In this document: in pieces, positions 22,969 to 31,174 of the stretch
Layout: every line of letters starts with the position of its first letter
Position numbering within the stretch: the stretch's first letter is position 1
Assembly: GCA_910586455.1 (NCBI GenBank)
Contig: CAJUHX010000003.1
Span: 1 to 64,000, forward strand
Source: an uncultured Muribaculaceae bacterium
Lineage (GTDB): Bacteria > Bacteroidota > Bacteroidia > Bacteroidales > Muribaculaceae
Reading direction: 5' to 3'
DNA length: 64,000 nt
The notes under the pieces: model-generated
The model's input: the letters and a program-made list of their open reading frames with translations, nothing else
The model's database searches: none
Told to the model about the DNA's origin: nothing
Made by a program: the position numbers and the translations under genes

Positions 22969-24948
22969 ATGAAAACAAATCTCAGTTCACAAATCAAGCT
23001 CGACCGTGTGCCTCGTCGTTATTACGCACCGGAAAGCGACCTCGAACTGGCCGCACTTACACGTGAGGAAAAAGTACAGACCAAAATATACGAAACCCCC
23101 GACGATGCCAGCGAGCAACTTGCCCGCCGTATCGCAGATGAAATCCGCCGCTGCGTGGCTGCCAAGAACCGCTGCGTGATGGCATTGGGCGCCGGACGCT
23201 CCACCCACCCTGTATATGCCCGTCTGATTGCGATGCACCAGCGAGGTGAACTGTCGATGGACCGTGTGACTGTATTCAACATAAGCGAATTTTTTCCGCT
23301 GACACCCGATGGCCCGTCGACCCTGGCCTGCCTGCGCCAGGTGCTTCTCGACCATGTGAACGTTCGCGAAAGCAATATCCATTCGATAAACCCGGCAGTG
23401 ACCATGGAGTCGATGTTCGACTATTGCAAGGAATATGAGCGCAAAATAGCCGACTGCGGCGGCATTGACATAACGGTATGCGAAATCGGCCCCGCCGGTT
23501 CGCTTGCATTCAACGAACCCGGCTCCACAGCTACCTCGCACTGCCGCCTGGTACTTCTGAGCGCCGAAGAGCACCAGATGGTACAGAATGCCTACAAGTG
23601 CGACGAATGTCCGGCCACAGCCATTACCCTCGGTCTGGCCAACCTACTGTCGGCCAACGCTGTGATGTGCATGGCATGGGGCGAAAACTCGTCGAAGGTG
23701 GTCGAAGAGGCTATCGAAGGTCCTGTTACCGACTCTCTACCGGCCAGCTTCCTGCAGATGCACCAGAACGCCCATATTACCCTTGACCTGTCGGCAGCCG
23801 ACGACCTCACCCGCATATCGCATCCCTGGATGGTGACCAGCTGCGAATGGACACCCAAGCAGGTACGCCGCGCCATAGTATGGCTCTGCGGTGTCACCGG
23901 CAAACCCATTCTCAAACTCACCAACAAGGACTATAACGACCATGGTCTGGGCAGCCTCGTCGCTACCTGCGGCTCGGCATACAATGTAAACATACAGGTA
24001 TTCAACGAACTGCAGCATACCATCACCGGCTGGCCCGGCGGCAAGCCCAATGCCGACGACACCTCGCGCCCCGAGCGTGCCAACCCCTACCCCAAGCGTG
24101 TGATTGTGTTCTCGCCCCACCCCGACGACGACGTGATTTCGATGGGCGGCACTCTCAAACGCCTCGTCGATCAGGGCCACGACGTACACGTGGCCTACGA
24201 AACCTCGGGCAATATTGCCGTAGGCGACGAGGATATGATGCGATACTTCCTGATGATGGACAAGATTGCGCCTATGTTCGGCTTCGACACCGAAGAATAC
24301 CTGAATCTGAGCCGCAACGTACATGCCGGCGTGAACGCCAAGCGCTCTATGACCGACGTAGACTCTCCCGAAGTACGCGACATCAAAACCATGATTCGCC
24401 AGGCCGAAGCATCGATTGCATGCTCGTACATAGGTGTAAAATCCGAGAATGTGCACTTCCTGCGCCTGCCGTTCTATGAAACAGGCACTGTGAAGAAAGG
24501 CGACCTGTCGGAACGCGACATCAACATAGTAAAAGACCTGCTCGAAAAAGTTAAGCCCCACCAGATATTCGTGGCAGGCGACCTCGCCGACCCCCACGGC
24601 ACCCATCGCGTCTGCACCGATGCCGTTCTGGCCGCAATCGACGAGCTCAAGGACGAAGCATGGATGCAGGACTGCCGCATATGGATGTACCGCGGTGCGT
24701 GGGCTGAATGGGAAATCGACCACATAGAAATGGCTGTGCCCATATCGCCCGAAGAACTGCGTTTCAAGCGCAACTCTATCCTCAAGCACCAAAGCCAGAT
24801 GGAGAATGCGCCCTTCCTTGGCGACGACGACCGCCTGTTCTGGCAACGTGCCGAGGAGCGTAACCGCGCTACCGCAAAACTCTACGAAAGCCTGGGTCTG
24901 GCCTCGTACGAAGCCATGGAGGCTTTTGTGCAGTACCATCCGCTGTAA
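22969..24948 (+). CDS. NagB-like domain fused to PIG-L deacetylase
   Basis: 659 residues. The N-terminal half (about 40-340) has the glucosamine-6-phosphate deaminase fold with the conserved AFNEPGS loop (Glu183, matching E. coli Glu148). However, the other catalytic positions are changed by my hand alignment: Ser106 in FNISEF for Asp72, Ala176 for Asp141, Ser178 for His143. The C-terminal half (about 375-650) is PIG-L/LmbE-like with SPHPDDDV (His384, Asp386, Asp387) and DPHGTHR, matching the zinc and catalytic pattern of GlcNAc-type deacetylases. Bacteroidetes carry this fusion and it is annotated as glucosamine-6-phosphate deaminase. The PIG-L half looks active; the NagB half may have altered activity or a structural role. 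Confidence 0.85.
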   Translation: MKTNLSSQIKLDRVPRRYYAPESDLELAALTREEKVQTKIYETPDDASEQLARRIADEIRRCVAAKNRCVMALGAGRSTHPVYARLIAMHQRGELSMDRVTVFNISEFFPLTPDGPSTLACLRQVLLDHVNVRESNIHSINPAVTMESMFDYCKEYERKIADCGGIDITVCEIGPAGSLAFNEPGSTATSHCRLVLLSAEEHQMVQNAYKCDECPATAITLGLANLLSANAVMCMAWGENSSKVVEEAIEGPVTDSLPASFLQMHQNAHITLDLSAADDLTRISHPWMVTSCEWTPKQVRRAIVWLCGVTGKPILKLTNKDYNDHGLGSLVATCGSAYNVNIQVFNELQHTITGWPGGKPNADDTSRPERANPYPKRVIVFSPHPDDDVISMGGTLKRLVDQGHDVHVAYETSGNIAVGDEDMMRYFLMMDKIAPMFGFDTEEYLNLSRNVHAGVNAKRSMTDVDSPEVRDIKTMIRQAEASIACSYIGVKSENVHFLRLPFYETGTVKKGDLSERDINIVKDLLEKVKPHQIFVAGDLADPHGTHRVCTDAVLAAIDELKDEAWMQDCRIWMYRGAWAEWEIDHIEMAVPISPEELRFKRNSILKHQSQMENAPFLGDDDRLFWQRAEERNRATAKLYESLGLASYEAMEAFVQYHPL

Positions 24949-24967
24949 TATAGATAACACAAAGTAC

Positions 24968-25027
24968 CAGAGGACTCACAAAGATTTTTTAGACTATGGA
25001 TCTAAATTTTTCGCTGTGAGTCCTCTG
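24968..25027. terminator. Nested inverted repeat after the NagB/PIG-L gene
   Basis: CAGAGGACTCACA (24968-24980) pairs perfectly with TGTGAGTCCTCTG (25015-25027). Inside, TTTAGA pairs with TCTAAA with flanking T/A runs. This 60-bp structure could end transcription in either direction and separates the deaminase gene from the amidase module. Confidence 0.6.
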
Positions 25028-25093
25028 TGTATTCTGTGTGAAGTTTATAGCCGTTAACAAATTTTATGTGGCCGCAAGCAAATAGTGACGGCG

Positions 25094-25101
25094 TAAATTT
25101 G
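25094..25101 (+). promoter_or_regulatory. -7 box placed 4 nt before the amidase start codon
   Basis: TAAATTTG, then CGGC, then ATG at 25106. This predicts a leaderless mRNA for the amidase/spanin pair. No TTG is seen at the -33 position. Confidence 0.5.
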
Positions 25102-25105
25102 CGGC

Positions 25106-25549
25106 ATGGAAACACATATAGGTCAGGCGCTTGAGAAGTCGCGCCGAAATATTACTGAAATTATAGTACACTGCACCGCTACTCACGCCGGACGTGGAGT
25201 GAGCGTGTCCGACATCGACTGCTGGCACCGCCAAAGGGGATTCAACGGCATTGGCTACCATTATGTTGTCAGCCTCGACGGCCGCATTGGCCAAGGACGC
25301 CCGGTGCATTTAGCAGGTGCCCACTGCAAGGGCCATAACAGCAATTCGATAGGTGTGGTGTACGTGGGCGGACTGGATACCAACGGACGCGCCGCCGACA
25401 CTCGGACTGCGGCTCAGCGAAAGGCCCTCGCCGAATTGCTCGGCAACCTGCGCAAACTCTATCCGGGGGCTGCAATACACGGACACCGCGATTTCGCGGC
25501 CAAGGACTGCCCATGCTTCGACGCCACCAAAGAGTATGCCACCCTATGA
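25106..25549 (+). CDS. N-acetylmuramoyl-L-alanine amidase, phage-lysozyme type
   Basis: 147 residues of the amidase_2 (T7 lysozyme-like) fold. Zinc ligands and catalytic residues are visible: His22 in VHCTAT, Tyr51 in GYHYV, His127 in GHRDF and Lys133/Cys135 in AKDCPCFD. It cuts the amide between N-acetylmuramic acid and L-alanine in peptidoglycan. There is no signal peptide, so like a phage endolysin it would need a holin or other export route; none is seen nearby. It overlaps the next gene by ATGA. Small amidases like this are widespread in Bacteroidales genomes, in prophages and as stand-alone remnants. Confidence 0.93.
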   Translation: METHIGQALEKSRRNITEIIVHCTATHAGRGVSVSDIDCWHRQRGFNGIGYHYVVSLDGRIGQGRPVHLAGAHCKGHNSNSIGVVYVGGLDTNGRAADTRTAAQRKALAELLGNLRKLYPGAAIHGHRDFAAKDCPCFDATKEYATL

Positions 25550-25953
25550 GAACGGCAATCATACTCTTAGTCCTGCTGCTTACAGCCTGTGGCAGCAGGC
25601 AACACACAGTACGGGATTCGACTACGCTGGATTTCAACAAACAGGTAAGCCTGAAAGATTCTCTCGACGTCCGGATGAGGATTGACAGCCGTACGGAAAT
25701 CGATTCGCTTAGCATAAGCGTGGGGCTTGACTCATTGCAACGGCCTACCCGGGTGCGGGTGAAAGCGCACGGAATCAAACGGCGCGACAGCATCTCCACC
25801 CAAGTGGCCGAAACCCGCTGCAGCCAATCGGCCGACAGCGTAAAAATCAGACGCTATGGCGAACTACAGGAACGCAAAAGTTCCGGCCGTCACCGGTACA
25901 TGCTTTATATAGCCCTGACACTGCTGCTGATTACATTGTGGAATAGAAGATAA
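25546..25953 (+). CDS. Lipoprotein with C-terminal membrane helix, candidate unimolecular spanin
   Basis: 135 residues from ATG 25546. The N-terminus is a lipoprotein signal with lipobox LTAC (Cys15), so the mature N-terminus should be anchored in the outer membrane. The middle is beta-prone (VRMRIDSRTEIDSLSISV, RVRVKAHGIK). The last 20 residues form a transmembrane helix (MLYIALTLLLITLW) ending in positive NRR, as for an inner-membrane anchor. Lipid anchor at one end and membrane helix at the other, about 120 residues apart, is the architecture of a u-spanin such as phage T1 gp11, which fuses the two membranes at lysis. The start overlaps the amidase stop by 4 bp, as in endolysin/spanin cassettes. 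Homology is not demonstrated. Confidence 0.6.
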   Translation: MRTAIILLVLLLTACGSRQHTVRDSTTLDFNKQVSLKDSLDVRMRIDSRTEIDSLSISVGLDSLQRPTRVRVKAHGIKRRDSISTQVAETRCSQSADSVKIRRYGELQERKSSGRHRYMLYIALTLLLITLWNRR

Positions 25954-26036
25954 TCTTATTTTTCTGTGCGCTTTTGTGTGATAATTTCAAAATGGCATGT
26001 TTTTGCCGGATAGACGAAACAAAGGTGAAATGGCAC

Positions 26037-26067
26037 TTGTTAGAATTGTAAAGATTTAGTAACTTTG
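26037..26067 (+). promoter_or_regulatory. Promoter of phoH
   Basis: TTG (26037-26039), a 20-bp spacer and TAACTTTG (26060-26067), followed by a leader of about 18 nt before ATG 26090. Confidence 0.65.
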
Positions 26068-26089
26068 CACATTAATTCCCATTCACCAC

Positions 26090-27082
26090 ATGATTGAACG
26101 CATAATTATCATCGACAAGGTAGACCCGGTAAGTTTCTATGGTGTTAACAATGCCAATATGCACCTGATACGCAACCTCTTTCCGAAACTGAGAGTGGCT
26201 GCGCGCGGCTCGGTCATAAAGGTGATTGGCGAGGATGCCGAAACAGCGGAATTCGAAGATAAAATCAAGCAGCTGGAAGACTATGCCGAAAAGTACAATA
26301 CGCTGCCCGAGGATGTGATTCTGGACATAATCAAGGGCGAGGCTCCAAAGGATATGAAGCGCGACGACGTGATAATCTTCGGCGTCAACGGCAAGCCCAT
26401 CTCGGCCCGTACTCCCAACCAACAGCTGCTGGTAGAACAATTCCGGAACAACGACCTCACTTTCGCCCTTGGCCCGGCCGGCACCGGCAAGACCTATATA
26501 GCCATTGCCCTTGCCGTGCATGCTCTTAAAAACCGCCAGGTGCGCAAAATCATACTGTCGCGTCCGGCAGTAGAAGCCGGCGAGAAATTAGGTTTTCTGC
26601 CCGGCGACATGAAGGACAAAATCGACCCGTATCTGCAACCGCTTTACGATGCGCTGGAAGACATGATTCCGGCAGTAAAGCTGCGTGAATACATGGACTG
26701 CAAGGTGATACAGATAGCCCCTCTGGCATTTATGCGCGGCCGCACACTGAACGACGCCGTGATAGTGCTCGACGAGGCCCAGAACACCACACCCCACCAG
26801 CTTAAAATGTTCCTGACCCGTCTGGGTATGAGCGCCAAAATGATAGTAACCGGCGACGTGACTCAGATTGACCTGCCACGCACCACATCGAGCGGTCTGG
26901 TACAGGCTCTTAAAGTACTCGAAGGCGTGCCCGGCATAGGCCGTGTGCAATTCGGCAAAAAAGACATTGTGCGCCACCAGCTGGTACAGCGCATAGTAGA
27001 GGCCTACGAACGGCACGATGCCGAGAAGCCAAAGCCCGACGTTCCTGCCGAACAGACCAATGCCTCCGACGTTAAACGTTAA
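26090..27082 (+). CDS. phoH: PhoH family ATPase
   Basis: 330 residues. An N-terminal KH-like region (about 20-60) precedes the PhoH ATPase domain with Walker A GPAGTGKT (about 128), Walker B VIVLDEAQN and sensor motif VTGDVTQIDLP. PhoH proteins act on RNA, and the combination with a KH-like region suggests RNA processing; the precise role in this group is unknown. It is the first gene of a plus-strand run followed 34 nt later by purC, so co-transcription is likely. Confidence 0.93.
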   Translation: MIERIIIIDKVDPVSFYGVNNANMHLIRNLFPKLRVAARGSVIKVIGEDAETAEFEDKIKQLEDYAEKYNTLPEDVILDIIKGEAPKDMKRDDVIIFGVNGKPISARTPNQQLLVEQFRNNDLTFALGPAGTGKTYIAIALAVHALKNRQVRKIILSRPAVEAGEKLGFLPGDMKDKIDPYLQPLYDALEDMIPAVKLREYMDCKVIQIAPLAFMRGRTLNDAVIVLDEAQNTTPHQLKMFLTRLGMSAKMIVTGDVTQIDLPRTTSSGLVQALKVLEGVPGIGRVQFGKKDIVRHQLVQRIVEAYERHDAEKPKPDVPAEQTNASDVKR

Positions 27083-27116
27083 CCCAAACAGAAACCCATT
27101 AAAACCAATCATAGCT

Positions 27117-28067
27117 ATGGCAACGACTCTTACAAAAACCGACTTCACTTTCCCCGGCCAGACCGGCGTATATCACGGCAAAGTACGCGACGTATACACC
27201 ATCAACGACTCAATGCTGGTAATGGTGGCCACCGACCGTATATCGGCCTTCGACGTTATCCTGCCCAAAGGTATCCCCTACAAGGGCCAGGTTCTGAACC
27301 AGATTGCCGCCAAATTCCTTGATGCCACCGCACACGCTGTGCCCAACTGGAAACTGGCCACACCCGACCCCATGGTTACAGCAGGACGTCGTTGCGAAGG
27401 CTTCCGCGTGGAAATGATTATCCGCGGCTACCTCACCGGCAGCGCCTGGCGCGACTATGCCGCAGGTGCCCGCGAAATCTGCGGTGTGAAACTGCCCGAT
27501 GGCATGCGTGAGAACGAACGCTTCCCCGAACCCATCATCACCCCCACAACCAAGGCCGACGAAGGCCATGACGAGAATATATCGCGCGAGGAAATAATTG
27601 CCCGCGGCATTGTAAGCGAGGAAGACTACAAGGTAATGGAGCAGTACACCCGCACCCTGTTTGAAATCGGCACCCGCATGGCAGCAGAAAAGGGTCTGAT
27701 TCTGGTCGATACCAAGTACGAATTCGGCAAGCTCGAAGACAAAGTGATACTCATCGACGAAATCCATACTCCCGACTCGTCGCGCTACTTCTATGCCGAA
27801 GGCTATCAGGAGCGTTTCGAACGCGGCGAGGCACAGCGCCAGCTCTCCAAAGAATTCGTGCGCCAGTGGCTTATCGAGAACGGATTCATGGGCAAGCCCG
27901 GCCAGACCGTGCCCGAAATGACCGATGAAATCTGCGAGAGCATCTCGCAGCGCTATATCGAACTGTACGAGCACATCACCGGCGAAAAATTCGTGCCCGC
28001 TCCCGAAGCCGACCTCGAACGCCGTATCGAAACTAATATTCTCGACTGCCTGACCAATCTGAAATAA
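27117..28067 (+). CDS. purC: Phosphoribosylaminoimidazole-succinocarboxamide synthase
   Basis: 316 residues from ATG 27117 (MATTLTKTDF). It has the family motifs KVRDVY, SAFDV, EMIIRGYLTGSAWRDY and LIDEIHTPDSSRYFY. It ligates aspartate to CAIR with ATP in purine synthesis, step 7 of the IMP pathway, in the cytoplasm. The upstream in-frame extension to 27018 overlaps phoH and is not used. purE lies downstream at 34671 in the same direction. Confidence 0.96.
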   Translation: MATTLTKTDFTFPGQTGVYHGKVRDVYTINDSMLVMVATDRISAFDVILPKGIPYKGQVLNQIAAKFLDATAHAVPNWKLATPDPMVTAGRRCEGFRVEMIIRGYLTGSAWRDYAAGAREICGVKLPDGMRENERFPEPIITPTTKADEGHDENISREEIIARGIVSEEDYKVMEQYTRTLFEIGTRMAAEKGLILVDTKYEFGKLEDKVILIDEIHTPDSSRYFYAEGYQERFERGEAQRQLSKEFVRQWLIENGFMGKPGQTVPEMTDEICESISQRYIELYEHITGEKFVPAPEADLERRIETNILDCLTNLK

Positions 28068-28808
28068 GTGAAAGTCAAGGCCGAACACATAAATCCATAC
28101 GAAGGCGACACACGCGGCAAAACCGAGCAGGTGCGCGACATGTTCGACTCCATATCCGGAGCCTACGACTTCATGAACCGCGCCATGACCATGGGAGTAG
28201 ACCGTCTGTGGCGCCGTACAGCCGTAAACACGGTCCGCCGCCCTGCCCCCCGGCGGGTGGTAGACCTTGCCACGGGCACCGGCGACCTTGCCATAGCGCT
28301 GGCACGCCGCATACCCGGCGCTGAAATCACAGGCTACGACCTGTCGGAAGGCATGCTCGAAATTGGGCGCCGAAAGGTAGAGAAAGCCGGTCTGTCGGAG
28401 CGTATAAGCCTTTATCAGGCCGACTGTCTGGCATTGCCTGCAGCCGACAACAGCGCCGACGCCGTGACCGTAGCTTACGGTGTGCGCAACTTCGAGCACC
28501 TGCTGGAAGGCTACCGCGAGATGCACCGCATACTGCGCCCGGGAGGCATGCTCTGCGTGCTGGAGCTTTCCACACCCCGCGGGCGCATCACGGCCCCGCT
28601 GTACCGTTTTTATACTCGCCGCATAATACCTCTGGCAGGGCGTCTGATAAGTCACGACAACCGCGCCTACAGCTACCTGCCCGAGAGCATCGCCGCTGTA
28701 CCTCAGGGAGCCGATATGTGCGCACTGATGGCTGAAGCCGGTTTCAGCGACTGCCGCTTCCGCCCCATGACATTTGGTGCGTGTACAATGTACACCGCCG
28801 TAAAATAA
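28068..28808 (+). CDS. ubiE: Demethylmenaquinone methyltransferase (UbiE/MenG)
   Basis: 246 residues, starting at GTG directly after the purC stop with no gap. It is a class I SAM-dependent methyltransferase with VVDLATGTGDLAI (SAM-binding loop), DSISGAYDFMNRAMTMGVD (family N-terminal signature) and ADSVTVAYGVRNFEHL-type motifs. It methylates demethylmenaquinone in the last step of menaquinone synthesis, the quinone used by Bacteroidales. Translational coupling to purC is likely. Confidence 0.94.
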   Translation: MKVKAEHINPYEGDTRGKTEQVRDMFDSISGAYDFMNRAMTMGVDRLWRRTAVNTVRRPAPRRVVDLATGTGDLAIALARRIPGAEITGYDLSEGMLEIGRRKVEKAGLSERISLYQADCLALPAADNSADAVTVAYGVRNFEHLLEGYREMHRILRPGGMLCVLELSTPRGRITAPLYRFYTRRIIPLAGRLISHDNRAYSYLPESIAAVPQGADMCALMAEAGFSDCRFRPMTFGACTMYTAVK

Positions 28809-28832
28809 CACCAATCCAACAATAACGCGGTA

Positions 28833-30161
28833 ATGAAAAAAATAGCGTTTGCACTTCTGTTTTCACTCGTCGCCGTTAGTGCGGCGGCCCAGGCCCTTTA
28901 TTTCAACTCGGCCGTAGTGGAAGAGGTCGACACGGTTCCGGCGTTCAATCCGGCCGACACCATCACCGTCGACCCTCTGCCCGTACAGTTCTTCATGCCC
29001 ATGGTTTTCGACCATTACGATTTTTATGACCCCGCGGTTATAGCCACGCCCGACACCACCTCCACCGCAATATTTCCGGCACCGGGAAGCAAAAAACCGT
29101 TTACCAAAGTGCGGATTCCCGATTGGCTGCGCCGGGCCAACAATACCGCGCGCCTGGCCAATCAGCTGAGCTATCACCTGCTGTACGATTCGCCCGAGAT
29201 TGTGCGCTACACCCGCGCCTCACTGCCGGACGCCCCCAAGATGTACCACACCGTGGTCGACCCCAGCACACTGCGCTTCGACATCCGCCAGTTTGAAGGC
29301 GACCTGGTAGCCGATGCCGAAATCAAGGCCGTGAATCTGCGCAAACGCCACTGGATAAACTCATTCTCGGCATCACTTCAGTTCAGCCAGGCATACGTAT
29401 CGCCCAACTGGTATCAGGGCGGCAACAGCAACCTAACAGCCATAGGTCAGCTGAACTGGGACCTGAAACTCAACCAGAAGTATCATCCCAACCTGCTCTT
29501 TGAGGTACACGCCCAGTATAAACTCGGCACGAACAGCGCCCCGGACGACTCGCTGCACGCCTACAACATCAGCGAGGACCTGTTTCAGTTCAACTCAACC
29601 TTTGGTCTGAAAGCGGCCAAACGCTGGTACTACTCGCTCACCACACAATTCAAGACCCAGCTGCTGAACTCATACGAAAGCAACAGCAACACCACCCGCG
29701 CCGCCTTCCTGTCGCCGGGCGAACTCAACCTCGGTCTTGGTATGACTTACAACTATGCCAACTCCAAAGGCTCATTCTCATTCGACTCCTCGATATCGCC
29801 TCTGAGCTACAATCTGCGCACATGCACCAACGACAAGGTCAATGCCGCTGCATACGATATCCCCGAGGGGCGGCAAACCAAGAGCAAATTCGGTTCGAGC
29901 GGCGAATGTAAGCTTAAATGGAAAATCGCCTACAATATAAGTTTTTCGTCGCGACTGTTCGCCTTTACCGACTACGACCGCTTTGAGGCAGACTGGGAAA
30001 ACACGCTGCTGTTTGAAATCAACCGCTTCCTTACCACACAGATATACGCCCACGCCCGCTACGACACAGCCACGCAGCCGTGCGACGACCCGGGATGGCA
30101 CAAACTGCAGGTAAAGGAAATACTGTCAATTGGTTTCTCATACCGCTTCGCCAACAGCTGA
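28833..30161 (+). CDS. Outer-membrane protein, DUF3078-like
   Basis: 442 residues with signal peptide MKKIAFALLFSLVAVSAAAQ, a Pro-rich linker and a barrel-like second half containing NWYQGGNSNLTAIGQLNWDL, a pattern found in the DUF3078 family of Bacteroidetes outer-membrane proteins. The C-terminus ends in an aromatic-containing strand (ILSIGFSYRFANS). No enzymatic motif. It follows ubiE by 24 nt and is followed after 2 nt by another secreted-protein gene. Confidence 0.75.
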   Translation: MKKIAFALLFSLVAVSAAAQALYFNSAVVEEVDTVPAFNPADTITVDPLPVQFFMPMVFDHYDFYDPAVIATPDTTSTAIFPAPGSKKPFTKVRIPDWLRRANNTARLANQLSYHLLYDSPEIVRYTRASLPDAPKMYHTVVDPSTLRFDIRQFEGDLVADAEIKAVNLRKRHWINSFSASLQFSQAYVSPNWYQGGNSNLTAIGQLNWDLKLNQKYHPNLLFEVHAQYKLGTNSAPDDSLHAYNISEDLFQFNSTFGLKAAKRWYYSLTTQFKTQLLNSYESNSNTTRAAFLSPGELNLGLGMTYNYANSKGSFSFDSSISPLSYNLRTCTNDKVNAAAYDIPEGRQTKSKFGSSGECKLKWKIAYNISFSSRLFAFTDYDRFEADWENTLLFEINRFLTTQIYAHARYDTATQPCDDPGWHKLQVKEILSIGFSYRFANS

Positions 30162-30163
30162 CA

Positions 30164-30700
30164 ATGCGCCGCCCTGTTGCCACAATCATGCTTGCCTTAC
30201 TTGCCGTCGGTCTGTTCCGCGCCTCAGCCGGAAACCGGGTCGACAGCCTGCTGAGTGTGATTGACCGCGGCAACTGCCAGGCCATCGAAGGTGTATGGCG
30301 CCTTACCGCGTCGCCCGAAACTGTTATTGCCATAAGCTCCTGCGGGGCGCCGGACAGCCGCTTCGACATCTGGCTGCTCGATTCGCCCGACTATCGTGTG
30401 GAACCTTGCGTGCATATAGGGCAAGCCACCGAAGGCGCGCGTCGCGGCAGCTACGACCTCACCATGTGCGAGCAGCCCGGCAAACTGCCGGTGCGCAAGC
30501 ACTCGTTCATAGCCGAATTTGAAAACGGCGACAGCGGACGGCTGATACTCAAGGCCTACAAGCGAGGCAAACGCATAAGTGTGTGGCGCTGGCTGCCGTA
30601 CATGTTTCGTGTAACGGTAATCGACCGGACAAACCGCCCTACCGACCACGACGGACTGGTACGGATATATCCTGGCCCTGGAGGCAGGCTCGACTTATGA
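30164..30700 (+). CDS. Secreted protein of unknown function
   Basis: 178 residues from ATG 30164 (MRRPVATIMLALLAVGLFRA, a signal peptide ending near SAG). The mature region has an alternating beta pattern, for example GVWRLTASPETVIAI and RFDIWLLDSPDYRVEP, ending with a basic WRWLPYMFRVTVI segment. I recognise no family. It starts 2 nt after the DUF3078-like gene and overlaps the next gene by ATGA, so all three are co-translated. Confidence 0.7.
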   Translation: MRRPVATIMLALLAVGLFRASAGNRVDSLLSVIDRGNCQAIEGVWRLTASPETVIAISSCGAPDSRFDIWLLDSPDYRVEPCVHIGQATEGARRGSYDLTMCEQPGKLPVRKHSFIAEFENGDSGRLILKAYKRGKRISVWRWLPYMFRVTVIDRTNRPTDHDGLVRIYPGPGGRLDL

Positions 30701-31170
30701 AACGCCTGCTGCTCATACTTACAGCCGCCGCATGCACGGCCACTACACTCTGCGCCCAGAATACCTGGCGTGGCAAGCGTCGCATGCCTGTGCCCCGAAG
30801 CTCCATTGCTGCCTCAGCCGCGCCAATGATGCCGTGCGACAGCGGTAGAGTGTCGGCAGCCGGATTCGAAAAGACTCTTCGCAGCACCACCGAGTCACTG
30901 TTCCTTACCAACCACAGCGCCGATACCATAGAACGTGTGCTGCTGCACATAGAGTATCTCGACACCTCCGGGCGACAGCTTCACAGCCGCCGCGAATACA
31001 TAGGCGTGAACCTGCCGCCTGCATCCACACGCAAGGTGGATATAAAATCGTTCGACCGTCAGGGCGTTTTCTATTATCATCTGTCGGGGCGCCCACGCAC
31101 ACGGGCCAACGCCACACCGTTCGAAGTGCGTCTGAGTGTCGACAGCATATCACCATATAAATCAGAATAA
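30697..31170 (+). CDS. Secreted protein of unknown function
   Basis: 157 residues starting with ATG that overlaps the upstream stop (ATGA), signal peptide MKRLLLILTAAACTATTLCAQ. The mature part contains LFLTNHSADTIERVLLHIEY and later GVFYYHLSGR, suggestive of a single Ig-like or beta-sandwich domain. No family recognised. mtnN follows after 4 nt. Its location next to DUF3078 and the other secreted protein suggests a shared envelope role, which is inference only. Confidence 0.7.
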   Translation: MKRLLLILTAAACTATTLCAQNTWRGKRRMPVPRSSIAASAAPMMPCDSGRVSAAGFEKTLRSTTESLFLTNHSADTIERVLLHIEYLDTSGRQLHSRREYIGVNLPPASTRKVDIKSFDRQGVFYYHLSGRPRTRANATPFEVRLSVDSISPYKSE

Positions 31171-31174
31171 ACTA

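Noticed and set aside
23737..24960. Minus-strand open frame (407 codons) opposite the NagB/PIG-L gene
   Set aside because: Antisense shadow without domain signals; no promoter on that strand.
27210..28814. Long minus-strand open frame (534 codons) opposite purC and ubiE
   Set aside because: It is the antisense shadow of two well-supported genes; its translation has no domain pattern, and GC-rich DNA easily produces such frames.
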